DNA of 64,000 bases from contig NZ_JABUZG010000058.1 in assembly GCF_014897815.1 (NCBI RefSeq), positions 62,001-126,000 on the forward strand, in the 5' to 3' direction. The DNA comes from Psychrobacter sp. PG1 (GTDB lineage Bacteria > Pseudomonadota > Gammaproteobacteria > Pseudomonadales > Moraxellaceae). Under the pieces are notes generated by a model. It ran no database searches, was not told the DNA's origin, and saw only the letters and a list, made by a program, of their open reading frames with translations. Both the position numbers and the translations under genes were made by a program. Shown in pieces: positions 1-10,272 of the stretch; the first letter of the stretch is position 1; each line of letters begins with the position of its first letter.

Positions 1-1
1 A

Positions 2-346
2 CAAAAAGAAATCGGCGGTGCTCACGGTGCGCTCGTGACAGCAGTATCTTCAAAAGCCTTTGATCAAGCATTAGGCATGTTACGACGCGGTGGTACTTTA
101 GTCTGTAATGGTCTACCAACGGGCGAATTCCCAGTATCCATTTTTGATACTGTTTTAAACGGTATTACCATTCGTGGCTCAATCGTTGGTACGCGTCTCG
201 ACTTGCAAGAGTCGCTAGACATGGCAGCAGCAGGCAAAGTAAAAGCCACCGTTGCCGCTGAGCCACTAGAAAATATCAATGATATCTTTGATCGTATGCG
301 TGATGGCAAAATCGAAGGTCGCATTGTCATTGACTATAGTCTGTAG
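2..346 (+). CDS. adhP: Zinc-type alcohol dehydrogenase, C-terminal part (cut by window edge)
   Basis: The reading frame is open from base 2 and runs to a TAG at 344-346, so only about the last 114 residues are present. The visible part is the end of the NAD-binding Rossmann domain and the C-terminal catalytic lobe of a medium-chain Zn-dependent alcohol dehydrogenase: the segment VSSKAFDQALGMLRRGGTLV, then NGLPTGEF and the GSIVGTR stretch, close to AdhP. The N-terminal zinc ligands lie outside the window. The enzyme interconverts primary alcohols and aldehydes with NAD. The DUF779 gene downstream usually accompanies aldehyde or alcohol dehydrogenases, which fits. The family is clear; substrate and exact symbol are inferred. 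Confidence 0.85.
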   Translation, partial: QKEIGGAHGALVTAVSSKAFDQALGMLRRGGTLVCNGLPTGEFPVSIFDTVLNGITIRGSIVGTRLDLQESLDMAAAGKVKATVAAEPLENINDIFDRMRDGKIEGRIVIDYSL

Positions 347-427
347 CAACAATTATGTAGCCACATGTTTTATGACATTTTGAGACTCGTAACACCGTCT
401 CAATGACTGTCTAGAGTAATCATCAGT

Positions 428-491
428 AAAGGGTCGTATCGTTTTCAACCACATATGATAAATGATGTGAGTGAATATGATGCGACCCTTT
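428..491 (+). terminator. Long-loop hairpin after adhP
   Basis: Arms AAAGGGTCGTATC and GATGCGACCCTTT pair at 12 of 13 positions, enclose a loop of about 38 bases, and are followed by TATTTT. It probably ends the adhP transcript. The long loop is unusual for an intrinsic terminator. Confidence 0.5.
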
Positions 492-552
492 ATTTTCTAC
501 TCAGTATGATTATGAAAGATATCCGTTCGGGTCTAACGATAAGGAAATCATT

Positions 553-879
553 ATGAACGTCACAGCGACAGAGTCCTGCAAAGCATTAATCGACTTACTA
601 AAATCTAAGCACGGTGAGCTGATGTTTCATCAATCAGGCGGCTGCTGCGATGGCAGTTCACCCATGTGTTATCCATTGGGCGAATTTAAAGTAGGCGGAC
701 AAGACGTACTCATCGGTGAGCTGGTTGGCTGTCCATTTTATATGGGTAAAGCTCAGCATAAGCTCTGGCAACATACCGATCTAACGATAGATGTGGTCGA
801 TGGACGCGGAGCCAGTTTTTCGCTTGAAATACCAGAAGGTAAGCGCTTTATCGTACGTTCAGAGATATGTGCTGTATAA
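553..879 (+). CDS. DUF779 family protein
   Basis: A 108-residue soluble protein of the DUF779 family, small proteins commonly encoded next to aldehyde/alcohol dehydrogenase genes and of unproven biochemical role. A cysteine-rich stretch SGGCCDGSSPMC lies at about residues 28-39, and VGCPFYMGKAQHKLWQH at about 57-73, so metal or redox chemistry is possible. The ATG follows AAGGAAATCATT, a good ribosome binding site. The adhP terminator-like hairpin lies upstream, so the gene may have its own promoter. Family assignment is firm; function unknown. Confidence 0.85.
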   Translation: MNVTATESCKALIDLLKSKHGELMFHQSGGCCDGSSPMCYPLGEFKVGGQDVLIGELVGCPFYMGKAQHKLWQHTDLTIDVVDGRGASFSLEIPEGKRFIVRSEICAV

Positions 880-1075
880 GTTTAAATAGCATCCACCAGC
901 GTTTTAACGACCTAGTATTGTTTTGCCATGCCATATGTTGATCGATAAACACCCCTTAGTCATTTTTATTTTATTATTCAAGCAAAATAATAGATACTGT
1001 AATGCGTACCCTATTTCAATAAACGCGTTTTAACGAGCACGTTTTACTCAGCATGGATGCTAGAAGGAATGTAAA

Positions 1076-2719
1076 ATGGAATTTGATAAAAAATTTGATT
1101 ACGTCATCGTTGGTGGTGGTTCAGCTGGCTGCGTACTTGCTAGCCGATTAACAGAAAACCCAGACATTAGTGTCTGCTTATTAGAATATGGCGGTGAAGG
1201 CAAAGACCTTGCTGTCCGTGTCCCTGTTGGACTGATTTTGATGGTGCCAGGCAAGCCACTGAAACTGAATAATTGGTGCTTTCACACCACGCCGCAGACG
1301 CACCTGAATGACCGCCGTGGCTTCCAACCACGTGGTCAATGCTTAGGCGGTTCATCCGCTATCAATGCCATGATTTATACGCGTGGTAGTGCGCTCGATT
1401 ATGAACGTTGGGTAGAACAAGGCTGTACTGGCTGGGGATTTGATGATGTACTGCCCTACTTTATCAAAGCAGAAAATAATATTCATGGTAGCGGCGAGCT
1501 ACATGGTGATAGCGGACCGCTGCATGTAAGTGACTTACTGAGTCCACGTGATATCTCCAAAGCATTCGTAGAAGCCGCCATCACCAATGGTTTAGATCAT
1601 AATCAAGATTTTAATGGCGAAAAGCAAGACGGTACAGGGCTATATCAAGTCACCCATTTTCATGGCGAAAAACAAGGTCAACGCTGCTCTGCGGCGGCGG
1701 CTTATCTACATCCAGTACAAAACCGATCAAATCTGACCGTCATCACCCACGCCCAAGCCAACCGCGTCATCTTTGAAGACAAACAAGCCGTTGGTGTCGC
1801 TTATGAAAAAGATGGCGTCGAGCATGCGGTTATGGCGCGTCATGAAGTGATATTATCTGGGGGCACTTTTGGCTCACCCAAAGTCCTGATGTTGTCAGGT
1901 ATTGGACCTGCTGAGCATCTACAATCGCATGGCATCGACGTCGTGGTAGATGCGCCCGATGTTGGTGGTAATCTACAAGATCACTTAGATGTCGTTTTTG
2001 ATTACGAGGTCAATACCACTGACGTCATCGGTATTGGTATGGCGACGATTTCGACATTGACCAAAAGTATTCGGCAGTGGAGAAAGGATGGTACAGGCCT
2101 CTTGTCTACCAACTATGCTGAAGCGGGCGCGTTCTTTAGTGTCGGTGATGATCCAAAAGAGTGGCCAAATACCCAACTGCACTTTGTCATATCCCGCGTG
2201 ATTGAGCACGGTCGTGATCTCAGACGTGGCTTTGCGGTCTCTTGTCACAGTTGCTACCTACGCCCTGAAAGCCGCGGTACGGTCAGACTGGACTCCGCCG
2301 ACCCCTCAGACTCGGTATTGATTGATCCAAACTACCTCTCGCACCCAAAAGATGTGGAATATATGATTGCAGGCGCGGAGCGTACGCGCGCCATCATGCA
2401 AGAATCACCCATCGCCAAATATATTACTGAAGACTACCCTGCCCCCTATATCGAAAAAGACGGTATGCTCGGCTATATTCGCAACAAGTCAGATACCATT
2501 TATCATCCTGTCGGCACTTGCCGTATGGGCTCAGACAGCAATTCAGTCGTCGATTTGCAATTAAAAGTACGCGGCGTAAATGGCTTAAGGGTCATCGATG
2601 CCTCAATCATGCCGACTTTAATCAGCGGTAATACCAATGCGCCAACGATTATGATTGCCGAAAAACTCGCAGACCTTATCAAAGCAAATCATGGTCATAT
2701 CGAACGAATCACGCCATAA
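1076..2719 (+). CDS. GMC family FAD-dependent oxidoreductase (choline/alcohol dehydrogenase type)
   Basis: A 547-residue flavoprotein of the glucose-methanol-choline family. The dinucleotide-binding motif [14 protein letters not shown] is at about residues 12-25, the GMC signature [19 protein letters not shown] at about 86-104, and the C-terminal catalytic block HPVGTCRMG carries the active-site His at 477, followed by [12 protein letters not shown]. It should oxidise an alcohol to an aldehyde. Choline, aliphatic alcohols (AlkJ-like) or polyethylene glycol are all possible; no betB or betI neighbour supports choline. The start is preceded by AGAAGGAATGTAAA. It stands alone, with 356 bases to the next operon. 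Confidence 0.85.
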   Translation: MEFDKKFDYVIVGGGSAGCVLASRLTENPDISVCLLEYGGEGKDLAVRVPVGLILMVPGKPLKLNNWCFHTTPQTHLNDRRGFQPRGQCLGGSSAINAMIYTRGSALDYERWVEQGCTGWGFDDVLPYFIKAENNIHGSGELHGDSGPLHVSDLLSPRDISKAFVEAAITNGLDHNQDFNGEKQDGTGLYQVTHFHGEKQGQRCSAAAAYLHPVQNRSNLTVITHAQANRVIFEDKQAVGVAYEKDGVEHAVMARHEVILSGGTFGSPKVLMLSGIGPAEHLQSHGIDVVVDAPDVGGNLQDHLDVVFDYEVNTTDVIGIGMATISTLTKSIRQWRKDGTGLLSTNYAEAGAFFSVGDDPKEWPNTQLHFVISRVIEHGRDLRRGFAVSCHSCYLRPESRGTVRLDSADPSDSVLIDPNYLSHPKDVEYMIAGAERTRAIMQESPIAKYITEDYPAPYIEKDGMLGYIRNKSDTIYHPVGTCRMGSDSNSVVDLQLKVRGVNGLRVIDASIMPTLISGNTNAPTIMIAEKLADLIKANHGHIERITP

Positions 2720-3175
2720 AACATGAGAAGATATGCGTCTTATAATTAGTATTTTTATTTAAGAAACTTATTTACTAAAACCTTATATTCAATAAAATGA
2801 AAATAAGTAGATTGTATAAAAGTTTAACCCATATTTTTTCGTGGTCATTTTATCAGCATTTCTAAAATAAGGAGAAACTCTAACAAATTCAGCAATAAAG
2901 ATAGTAAAACAGAACGTTTTCTATCAAATTAGCTTACAGATGTCTTGCATTACCACTGTTGAACAGAGTATATTTAAACCACTTATTTATATCGATATTT
3001 TTTGCAAATCTGAATAATGGTTAATATAGCCTGAAATATTTTTTATTTTGCATATTAGAAACACGATATAAACAATTGCTTTAAAGGGAATTAAAAGCAC
3101 GCTCATTATATTTATGGGTCAAAAACGATCTTATAAATATATTGGCGACTATTTATCATTACATAGGATGTAATA
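2720..3175. other. AT-rich 456-base spacer upstream of the peptide transporter
   Basis: No reading frame with a convincing ribosome binding site and no strong terminator was found. The spacer is very AT-rich and presumably holds the promoter of the transporter operon. Only the ribosome binding site AGGATGTAATA just before 3176 is clear. Confidence 0.5.
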
Positions 3176-4816
3176 ATGCAAAAATCACTCTTCAAACTGA
3201 CGATGTTGGCGACAGTTATTCTAGGCATCAGTGCCTGTAGCGGCGACAACAAAACCACCGATGAATCTGCTGCCAGCTCAGATGCTAAAGCAGCCAAAAC
3301 CTTACTTTATTGCTCAGAAGGTAGTCCAGCTGGATTCGATCCAGCACAATACACTGCAGGTACAGATTTTGATGCGAGCGCCTTTCCCATCTACAACGGC
3401 TTAGTAGAATTCAAAAGAGATGGTACTGAGATTCAGCCAGCCTTAGCTGAAAGCTGGGATATTAGTGAAGACGGCAAGACTTATACCTTTAACCTACGTA
3501 AAGGGGTTAAATATGGTAAGACCGATTACTTTACCCCAACCCGTGATTTCAACGCAGATGATATTGTCTTTACTCTAGAGCGTATCACCAATCCAGAGTT
3601 TGAATTTAATAAAGCCTATCCTGCTGAGTTCCCCTATTCGGTCGGTATGGGGCTACCTGATATTATCTCCAATATCGAAAAAGTTGATGACTCTACCGTC
3701 AAAATCACCCTAAGCGAAACCAATGCGCCATTTTTACAGAACCTAGCGATGCCATTCGCTTATATCGATTCTGCTGAGTATGCAGAAAAGTTAATGGCTT
3801 CTGGTAATGCTGCTGATATCAACACCAAACCCGTTGGTACAGGACCTTTCGTCTTTACTTCTTATCAAAAAGACGCGCAAATTCGTTATACCAAAAATCC
3901 AGACTACTGGAACAAAGATGATATTCATATTGATAATCTAGTCTTTGTCATCACCAAAGATTCAGCAGTTCGTGCCCAAAAAGTGCAAGCAGGCGAATGT
4001 CATGTGTCCGCTTATCCAAAACCTGCCGAAATTGACTCTGTCAAAAAATCTGGGAAGGCCACCGTTCTCGATCAACCTGGCTTTAACGTCGGCTATGTCG
4101 GCTATAACGTTGAAAAACCGAAGCTTAGCGACCTTAAGGTTCGCCAAGCATTAGACATGGCAATTAATAAAGACGCTATTATCAATGCGGTTTATCAAAG
4201 CGAAGGATTAAAAGCCACCAATCCTATGCCGCCCACACAATGGGGTTACGACAAATCTATCAAAGATGCGCCTTACGATGTGGAAAAAGCCAAGTCCCTT
4301 ATAAAAGAAGCAGGCGCGGACAAACTTGCCATTAATCTATGGTATATGCCCGTTCAACGCCCGTACAATCCTAATGCCAAACTCATGGCTGAAATGCTAC
4401 AAGCAGATTGGGCAAAAATTGGTGTCGATACCAAGCTTGTGACGTATGAATGGGGCGAGTATCTAAACCGCGCTGCTAAAGGTGAGCCTGATGTCATTCT
4501 AGCGGGCTGGACTGGTGACAATGGGGATCCTGATAACTGGCTTGGTACGCTACTATCTTGTGATGCGGTCGGTGGTAATAATTACTCACGTTGGTGTAAT
4601 AAAGACTTTGACACTTTGGTGACTAACGCCCGTCAGATTACCAATCAGGATGAGCGCGTCAACGACTATGTACAAGCTCAGCAGATATTCAAAGAGCAGC
4701 TGCCTTGGACGACAATGGCGCATTCGGTGGTCACGGTATTCACCGCACCAAACGTCGTCGATTATAAAATTAGTCCGCTTGGCTCAATACGCTTCGATGG
4801 TGTAAAGGTTGAATAA
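3176..4816 (+). CDS. dppA: Peptide ABC transporter substrate-binding lipoprotein
   Basis: A 546-residue family 5 extracellular solute-binding protein. The N-terminus is a lipoprotein signal with lipobox LGISAC and the acylated Cys at 21. The Cys is followed by Ser, so retention at the outer membrane is possible. The mature part carries typical DppA/OppA features: YCSEGSPAGFDPAQ near the mature N-terminus, the AESWDISEDGKTYTFNLR block at about 93-110, and PVGTGPFVF later. It should capture dipeptides or short peptides for the permease encoded downstream. The AGGATG ribosome binding site supports this start. Dipeptide specificity is inferred from operon order and similarity. Confidence 0.87.
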   Translation: MQKSLFKLTMLATVILGISACSGDNKTTDESAASSDAKAAKTLLYCSEGSPAGFDPAQYTAGTDFDASAFPIYNGLVEFKRDGTEIQPALAESWDISEDGKTYTFNLRKGVKYGKTDYFTPTRDFNADDIVFTLERITNPEFEFNKAYPAEFPYSVGMGLPDIISNIEKVDDSTVKITLSETNAPFLQNLAMPFAYIDSAEYAEKLMASGNAADINTKPVGTGPFVFTSYQKDAQIRYTKNPDYWNKDDIHIDNLVFVITKDSAVRAQKVQAGECHVSAYPKPAEIDSVKKSGKATVLDQPGFNVGYVGYNVEKPKLSDLKVRQALDMAINKDAIINAVYQSEGLKATNPMPPTQWGYDKSIKDAPYDVEKAKSLIKEAGADKLAINLWYMPVQRPYNPNAKLMAEMLQADWAKIGVDTKLVTYEWGEYLNRAAKGEPDVILAGWTGDNGDPDNWLGTLLSCDAVGGNNYSRWCNKDFDTLVTNARQITNQDERVNDYVQAQQIFKEQLPWTTMAHSVVTVFTAPNVVDYKISPLGSIRFDGVKVE

Positions 4817-4866
4817 CCTGAGCTGACGACGTCCGGTAAGACATGCATGATTGTTTAATTGGTATT

Positions 4867-4895
4867 CGGCTGGGTCAGATACTCTGCTCCAGCCG
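4867..4895 (+). promoter_or_regulatory. Hairpin between binding-protein and permease genes
   Basis: Perfect 7-base arms CGGCTGG and CCAGCCG enclose a 15-base loop and are followed by only a weak run (TATTTATAT). Such hairpins often attenuate read-through or protect the 3' end, giving more binding protein than permease. That role is inferred here. Confidence 0.5.
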
Positions 4896-5011
4896 TATTT
4901 ATATGAGTTAAGCGCCTTATTAAGCATTTTGTCACCGACTCTCTCATCTCTGCCAACATTCTACTCATCGATCTCAAACGATTGAACCACAACTATTGAA
5001 TTGAGCAGCCC

Positions 5012-6028
5012 ATGCTACTTTACATTTTGCGTCGCATTGCCATTCTAATTCCTGTCTATCTTGGCTTAACACTATCGACATTCACCTTAATTCGGCTCGT
5101 CCCTGGAGATGCTGTCGAGATTATGATGGGTGAGCGTATGGTAGATCCAGAGCTACATGCTCGCGCGTTAGAAAGACTTGGCTTAGACAAACCCCTCATT
5201 GTCCAATATTGGGATTACTTAACCGGAATATTGACCGGTGATTTTGGTCAATCCTTTCGTACTCGTACTCCGGTATTACAAGATTTCTTTGCTCATTTTG
5301 TACCAACCTTAGAGCTGGCTTTGTGTGCCATTGTCATTGCCAGCGTTGTCGGTGTGAGCTTAGGTATCTTTGCCGCGCTACGACGTGGTACATGGATTGA
5401 CTACACTCTAATGTCAGGGGCGCTGGCTGGCTACTCTATGCCCATCTATTTATTAGGGCCTATTCTCACGGGTATATTCGCCCATTATCTCGGCCTGTTA
5501 CCCGTCGCCGGTGTCATATCTGTCGCGCAGTTTTTAGACGTCAAACCTTTATATGGATCATGGTTATTGGGCTCTTTAACATCAGGAGAACCTGGCGCGT
5601 TTTGGGACGTGGTAAAACACTTTATCCTACCGTCTATTGCCTTATCGACCATACCACTCGCAATGATTGCACGCATGACACGCTCGGCGATGCTAGAGGT
5701 GTTAGATGAGGACTACGTGCGTACAGCGCGCGCCAAAGGCATATCGCCGCGCCGCGTGATATTGGTACACGTCATGCGCAATGCCCTGATAACTGTGGTG
5801 ACGGTGATTGGTTTACAGATGGCGACCTTGCTCGCGGGGGCTATTATCACTGAGACTATCTTTAGTTGGCCAGGTGTTGGTAATTGGCTGCTCGATGGGT
5901 TTTTCACTCGTGATTATCCTATCGTGCAAAACGGTATTTTATTGGTCGCCACCGCCCTGATTTTGGTTAGTTTATTTATTGATATTTTGTATGGTCTTAT
6001 CAATCCGCGTATTCGACATACTTCTTAA
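5012..6028 (+). CDS. dppB: Peptide ABC transporter permease
   Basis: A 338-residue inner-membrane permease of the DppB/OppB type. The N-terminus MLLYILRRIAILIPVYLGLT is the usual first membrane helix, followed by the conserved TFTLIRLVPGD segment. The EAA loop that contacts the ATPases is visible as DYVRTARAKGISPRRVILVH at about residues 235-254. Six membrane segments are expected. It forms a heterodimeric channel with the next gene product. It lies 195 bases after dppA with a hairpin in the gap and 142 bases before dppC, in the standard operon order. Confidence 0.88.
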   Translation: MLLYILRRIAILIPVYLGLTLSTFTLIRLVPGDAVEIMMGERMVDPELHARALERLGLDKPLIVQYWDYLTGILTGDFGQSFRTRTPVLQDFFAHFVPTLELALCAIVIASVVGVSLGIFAALRRGTWIDYTLMSGALAGYSMPIYLLGPILTGIFAHYLGLLPVAGVISVAQFLDVKPLYGSWLLGSLTSGEPGAFWDVVKHFILPSIALSTIPLAMIARMTRSAMLEVLDEDYVRTARAKGISPRRVILVHVMRNALITVVTVIGLQMATLLAGAIITETIFSWPGVGNWLLDGFFTRDYPIVQNGILLVATALILVSLFIDILYGLINPRIRHTS

Positions 6029-6170
6029 TTTAACATTGATAAATACTCATATTATAAATAGTGGTTATTAGTGTTTGTATGGTCTTGAGTGAGTTTTAGC
6101 ACATTTTAAATGATTGCTAGAAATGGAACTCTACATACTTGTAACGCGTTAGCCACTATAGGAACTGCTC

Positions 6171-7085
6171 ATGAAGCCTTCTGTTCTTCCCTCTGATATC
6201 AATCTTATGGCCGCCACACCGCCGTCATCTTGGCAGCTATTTTTATCGACATTCTGCCGAAATAAAGGCGCGGTGCTTGGTTTTATTGTACTGGCATTGA
6301 TGGTCATTATTGCCATCCTTGCGCCTGCCATTGCGCCCCATGACCCTTACGAGTTATTTACTGGTCAAGAGCAGTTGCCGCCTGCCTTTCTAGATGGCGG
6401 CAATACAATGTTTTGGCTAGGCACGGATGATGCTGGCCGAGATACATTATCTCGGGTGATGTATGGCGCGCGTTATTCTCTATTTATCGGTCTGAGCGCG
6501 ACGACTCTTGCCATGTTAGTCGGTGTTTCATTAGGACTTAGTGCTGCATTTTGGCCCAAGGTTTGGGGCAAAGCCGTCATGCTGGTCAATGATATTTTGA
6601 TGTCTTATCCGAGCTTGCTATTGGCGATCATTATCGCCGCCATCCTAGGTCCTTCGATGACCAATACGATTATTACGATCGCCTTGGTCTGTACGCCACC
6701 TTTTATTCGGCTGACTCGTGCTACCGCGATGGTAGAGCTACAGCGTGAGTATTTTATCGCTTCGCAAGTGATGGGTGCTGGCGTGTTGCGTTTATTGTTT
6801 ATCACCATTTTGCCCAACTGTATGGCACCGCTCATCGTGCAGGCGACGATGATTTTCTCGTCTGCTATTTTAGAAGCAGGCGCGATTGGTTTCTTAGGCT
6901 TTGGTGTACAGCCACCCGATGCAGAATGGGGCGCGATGCTCGGTACGGCGCGTCAATATATTCAGAGTAATGTTTGGCTAGCGATTTGGCCCGGTGTCGC
7001 TATTTTCTTAGCCGCATTGTCGATTAACTTGACTGGTGATGGCCTACGCGATGCGCTAGATCCCAAATTAAAGCAGGTGACCTAA
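6171..7085 (+). CDS. dppC: Peptide ABC transporter permease
   Basis: A 304-residue inner-membrane permease of the DppC/OppC type. It has the N-terminal cytoplasmic lead and first helix (about 36-56), the periplasmic motif [19 protein letters not shown] at about 83-101, and an EAA-like loop around [14 protein letters not shown]. It partners dppB. An AGGAACTGCTC ribosome binding site precedes the ATG. The gene ends two bases before the next ATG, so translation with dppD is probably coupled. Confidence 0.88.
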   Translation: MKPSVLPSDINLMAATPPSSWQLFLSTFCRNKGAVLGFIVLALMVIIAILAPAIAPHDPYELFTGQEQLPPAFLDGGNTMFWLGTDDAGRDTLSRVMYGARYSLFIGLSATTLAMLVGVSLGLSAAFWPKVWGKAVMLVNDILMSYPSLLLAIIIAAILGPSMTNTIITIALVCTPPFIRLTRATAMVELQREYFIASQVMGAGVLRLLFITILPNCMAPLIVQATMIFSSAILEAGAIGFLGFGVQPPDAEWGAMLGTARQYIQSNVWLAIWPGVAIFLAALSINLTGDGLRDALDPKLKQVT

Positions 7086-7086
7086 G

Positions 7087-8169
7087 ATGACTGAACCATT
7101 AATTAAAACGCCTACCACTCACACTTCTATGAATGACGCATCAAAAAAAGAATCACCATTACTGTTAGATATTGAAAATCTTTCGGTTACTTTCGGGCAA
7201 GGGGTGCGCGCTTTTCGTGCAGTCGATGATGTGTCGTTAAAGATTACACAAGGCGAAGTCATCGCAGTCGTGGGTGAATCTGGCTCGGGTAAGTCGGTCA
7301 CTATGATGGCACTGATGGGGCTACTACCACCCTCTGCAACTGTCCGTTCCAAGCGCGTTATGTTCGATGATAAAGACATGCTCAGTATGTCAGCAAAAGA
7401 AAAACGCGGCATCATTGGCAAAGACATCTCAATGATCTTTCAAAATGCTATGTCTTGCTTAAATCCAAGCTTTACGGTTGAGATGCAACTGGGTGAAGTC
7501 TTACGCAAGCATCTTGGTTTGCGAGGCTCAGCCGTACAGGCGCGTATCCTAGAGCTGCTAGAGTTGGTCGAAATGCCCGATGCCAAAAACCGACTCAAGG
7601 TTTATCCGCATCAGCTATCAGGCGGTATGAGTCAACGAGTTATGATTGCGATGGCAATTGCTTGTGAGCCAAAGCTTCTGATCGCCGATGAACCTACCAC
7701 CGCGCTCGATGTCACAGTACAAGCGCAAATAATGGACTTGCTAAGCCGATTGCAACGCGAAAAACAAATGGCGATGATACTGATTACCCACGACTTGGGT
7801 TTAGTCGCGCAAAACTCGCGTGATGTCGCGGTCATGTATGCCGGACAAGTGGTCGAAACCAGTACCGTGCCGGAGATTTTCCAAAAGCCTGCTCACCCTT
7901 ATACGGAGGCCTTGCTGCAAGCTATCCCTGAACTGGCTATTGGTCAAGATAGATTGAACAGCTTACCCGGTGTCGTACCCAGCCAATATGATCGCCCGAG
8001 TGGTTGCTTATTGTCTCCTCGCTGCCCGTACAAAGAGCCCGCTTGTGAAGTGCCGCCGCCCATATTGGATACTCCTAATGGCAAAGTGCGCTGTATTCAT
8101 GCAGAATTACCGAGCGCTCCTTCTCACCTATCCACCTCTCACGCTGCTACCTTGGAGTCACAAGTATGA
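7087..8169 (+). CDS. dppD: Peptide ABC transporter ATP-binding protein
   Basis: A 360-residue ABC ATPase. It has Walker A GESGSGKS at about residues 63-70, the signature [16 protein letters not shown] and Walker [13 protein letters not shown]. The C-terminal oligopeptide-transporter extension contains a cysteine cluster of the type [14 protein letters not shown], in this family often an Fe-S or structural motif. It powers import as a heterodimer with DppF. The first 20 or so residues are a variable Thr/Ser-rich lead, and ATG at 7129 is a possible alternative start. It overlaps dppF by four bases. Confidence 0.88.
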   Translation: MTEPLIKTPTTHTSMNDASKKESPLLLDIENLSVTFGQGVRAFRAVDDVSLKITQGEVIAVVGESGSGKSVTMMALMGLLPPSATVRSKRVMFDDKDMLSMSAKEKRGIIGKDISMIFQNAMSCLNPSFTVEMQLGEVLRKHLGLRGSAVQARILELLELVEMPDAKNRLKVYPHQLSGGMSQRVMIAMAIACEPKLLIADEPTTALDVTVQAQIMDLLSRLQREKQMAMILITHDLGLVAQNSRDVAVMYAGQVVETSTVPEIFQKPAHPYTEALLQAIPELAIGQDRLNSLPGVVPSQYDRPSGCLLSPRCPYKEPACEVPPPILDTPNGKVRCIHAELPSAPSHLSTSHAATLESQV

Positions 8170-9137
8170 GTAATAAAGTGGTACTGAAAGCAGACAACCT
8201 ACACAAGCATTACCCGGTATCTCAAGGTTTGGGTAAAGCAAAAGCCTATGTGAAAGCGCTCAATGGTATCTCGTTCGAGCTGCAAGCTGGCAAGACGTTA
8301 GCCGTCGTTGGTGAGTCCGGCTGCGGCAAATCCACCCTTGCCCGCCAGTTGACACTGATTGAAGAGCCTACACATGGTGAGCTATTCATCAACGATGAAG
8401 GTGCCACTGGCTATAGTAGAAAAGCGCTAAAAGAGTTGCGTACTGAAATTCAAATGGTCTTTCAAAACCCTTATGGTAGCTTAAATCCGCGTCATACTAT
8501 TGGCTATCAATTGACAGAACCACTGGATATCCATACCAAACTGTCTAAAGAAGAAAAGCGCGACAAAATCAACGAGATGATGAGACATGTTGGTCTACGT
8601 CCCGAACACGCTGGTCGTTACCCACATATGTTTTCGGGTGGTCAGCGTCAACGTATTGCCCTCGCCCGCGCGATGATGCTCAACCCTAAAATTGTCGTCG
8701 CTGATGAGCCAACTTCTGCACTCGATGTATCGATTCAAGCGCAAGTCTTGAACCTATTTATGGATTTGCAGGATGAGTATCGTACTGCTTACGTTTTTAT
8801 CTCACACAATCTGTCGGTCGTACGTCATGTCGCTGATGATGTGATGGTGATGTATTTAGGTCAGGCAGTTGAGCATGGCCCGAAAGAAGCAATTTATAAC
8901 GCGCCAAAACATCCATATACTATCGCTCTGTTGGCTGCCGCGCCAACGGTAAATGGTCATAAGAATGATTTGACCCTACAAGGCGAGTTGCCAAGCCCGC
9001 TCAATCCACCGACTGGCTGCGCCCTGCACAAACGCTGCCCATATGCCAAACAGCAATGTAGCGAGATAGAGCCACAACTGCGTGAATGGGATGGCCGACT
9101 GGTTGCTTGTTTACGCTTGGAAGAAATATATGGGTAA
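8166..9137 (+). CDS. dppF: Peptide ABC transporter ATP-binding protein
   Basis: A 323-residue ABC ATPase. It has Walker [10 protein letters not shown]-loop context [13 protein letters not shown], signature [15 protein letters not shown], Walker [14 protein letters not shown]-loop ISHNLSVV, and the C-terminal oligopeptide-transporter cysteine motif [14 protein letters not shown]. It is the second ATPase of the importer. The start overlaps the dppD stop (ATGA), a classic coupling arrangement. The 3' end in turn overlaps the DUF4424 gene by eight bases. Confidence 0.88.
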   Translation: MSNKVVLKADNLHKHYPVSQGLGKAKAYVKALNGISFELQAGKTLAVVGESGCGKSTLARQLTLIEEPTHGELFINDEGATGYSRKALKELRTEIQMVFQNPYGSLNPRHTIGYQLTEPLDIHTKLSKEEKRDKINEMMRHVGLRPEHAGRYPHMFSGGQRQRIALARAMMLNPKIVVADEPTSALDVSIQAQVLNLFMDLQDEYRTAYVFISHNLSVVRHVADDVMVMYLGQAVEHGPKEAIYNAPKHPYTIALLAAAPTVNGHKNDLTLQGELPSPLNPPTGCALHKRCPYAKQQCSEIEPQLREWDGRLVACLRLEEIYG

Positions 9138-10101
9138 GCGATATTTTATGTGTAGCAGCCAATTAGCTTGCGCTGTTCTGCTAGCGATGACGGCTGCCCA
9201 AGCCAATGACTCTACTGGCTATATCGGTACGGGCGGTGTTGAGTATCTTAAAAATAAAAATATCAGTATGCATAGTGAAGATTTATATATCTCAAAAGAT
9301 AAAATTCGCGTCAATTATGAGTTTAAAAACTTAAGCAATAAAGATATTACCGAAACCATTTTATTTCCTATGCCCGCTGTTCCTAGTTTTACAGGCTCAG
9401 ATTTTGCTGATACTAGCGAAACTTATAATAATTTTAAACTTTGGGTCAATGGCAAACCCATTGATCCAGAACTACATGTTCGCACTTTTATGTACCCAAT
9501 AGTCGTCAAAGACAGTGATAGAACCTATGCGAACACCTCTGTCGATACGACTGAAATATTCAAGTCCTGTGGTCTTAACGAGGCTGATATGATGGGGCCT
9601 TGGACATATCAAGTGGACACTGAATATGTCAATCAACGGCTTTTAGATTGTAATAACAAGGCATTAGATAAATTCATCTATGATAGAGAAAGTCTTTATA
9701 TACCTTGGGATTCGCAGGTGATCTATAGTTGGGAGCAAAAATTCAAAGCCAATGCGACGACCAAAATCAAGCATTCATATACACCGCTTGTGGGTGGCTC
9801 AGTTCATCTAGGTCAAGAAGGATTCCCAAATTTTTGCGTAGATGCTTCAACTCAAAGAGGATTTCACAAGAATGGTAGTCGCCCTTATCATGCCTTAAGC
9901 TATATATTGACTACGGGGGCTAACTGGGCAAAACCGATTAGCAATTTCAAACTTACCGTAGAACGCGATCCTAATGAATTAGTGTCGTTTTGCTGGAAAG
10001 GAAAGGGTAAAGTCACAAAGGTAAGCGCGACGACGTTTGAGATTAAAGAGACTAACTTTATGCCAACGCACGATTTTGATGTCGCTTTTATTATGAAGTA
10101 G
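9130..10101 (+). CDS. Secreted DUF4424 family protein
   Basis: Read from the ATG at 9130, the product is 323 residues with a signal peptide (LACAVLLAMTAAQAND, predicted cleavage after AQA near residue 25). ATG at 9148 is a second possibility. The mature part resembles DUF4424, exported beta-rich proteins of unknown function. Recognisable pieces are DLYISKDKIRVNYEFKN, the ETILFPMPAVP strand and the end region FDVAFIMK. Several cysteines could form periplasmic disulfides. The start overlaps the dppF stop by eight bases, so it is probably co-translated with the importer. A role in peptide uptake is only inferred from position. Confidence 0.75.
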   Translation: MGKRYFMCSSQLACAVLLAMTAAQANDSTGYIGTGGVEYLKNKNISMHSEDLYISKDKIRVNYEFKNLSNKDITETILFPMPAVPSFTGSDFADTSETYNNFKLWVNGKPIDPELHVRTFMYPIVVKDSDRTYANTSVDTTEIFKSCGLNEADMMGPWTYQVDTEYVNQRLLDCNNKALDKFIYDRESLYIPWDSQVIYSWEQKFKANATTKIKHSYTPLVGGSVHLGQEGFPNFCVDASTQRGFHKNGSRPYHALSYILTTGANWAKPISNFKLTVERDPNELVSFCWKGKGKVTKVSATTFEIKETNFMPTHDFDVAFIMK

Positions 10102-10272
10102 CCGTTAGTTTATAGAGTACGTCTAGCGCATCGATAAAACTTGTTTCGACGGTCATCTTGTCGCTGGGTTTTCGTGAACAAAACCAAGCAAAAAAACAAA
10201 AATATGAGCCTCAGCATCTGATGCTTTAAAAGTGGGGAAATATGCGAAGTATGGGTCGGTGTTCTTTAAAGG

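Noticed and set aside
1076..2719. Calling the GMC oxidoreductase betA
   Set aside because: The family is clear, but no betB, betI or betT neighbour is present, so choline specificity is not supported.
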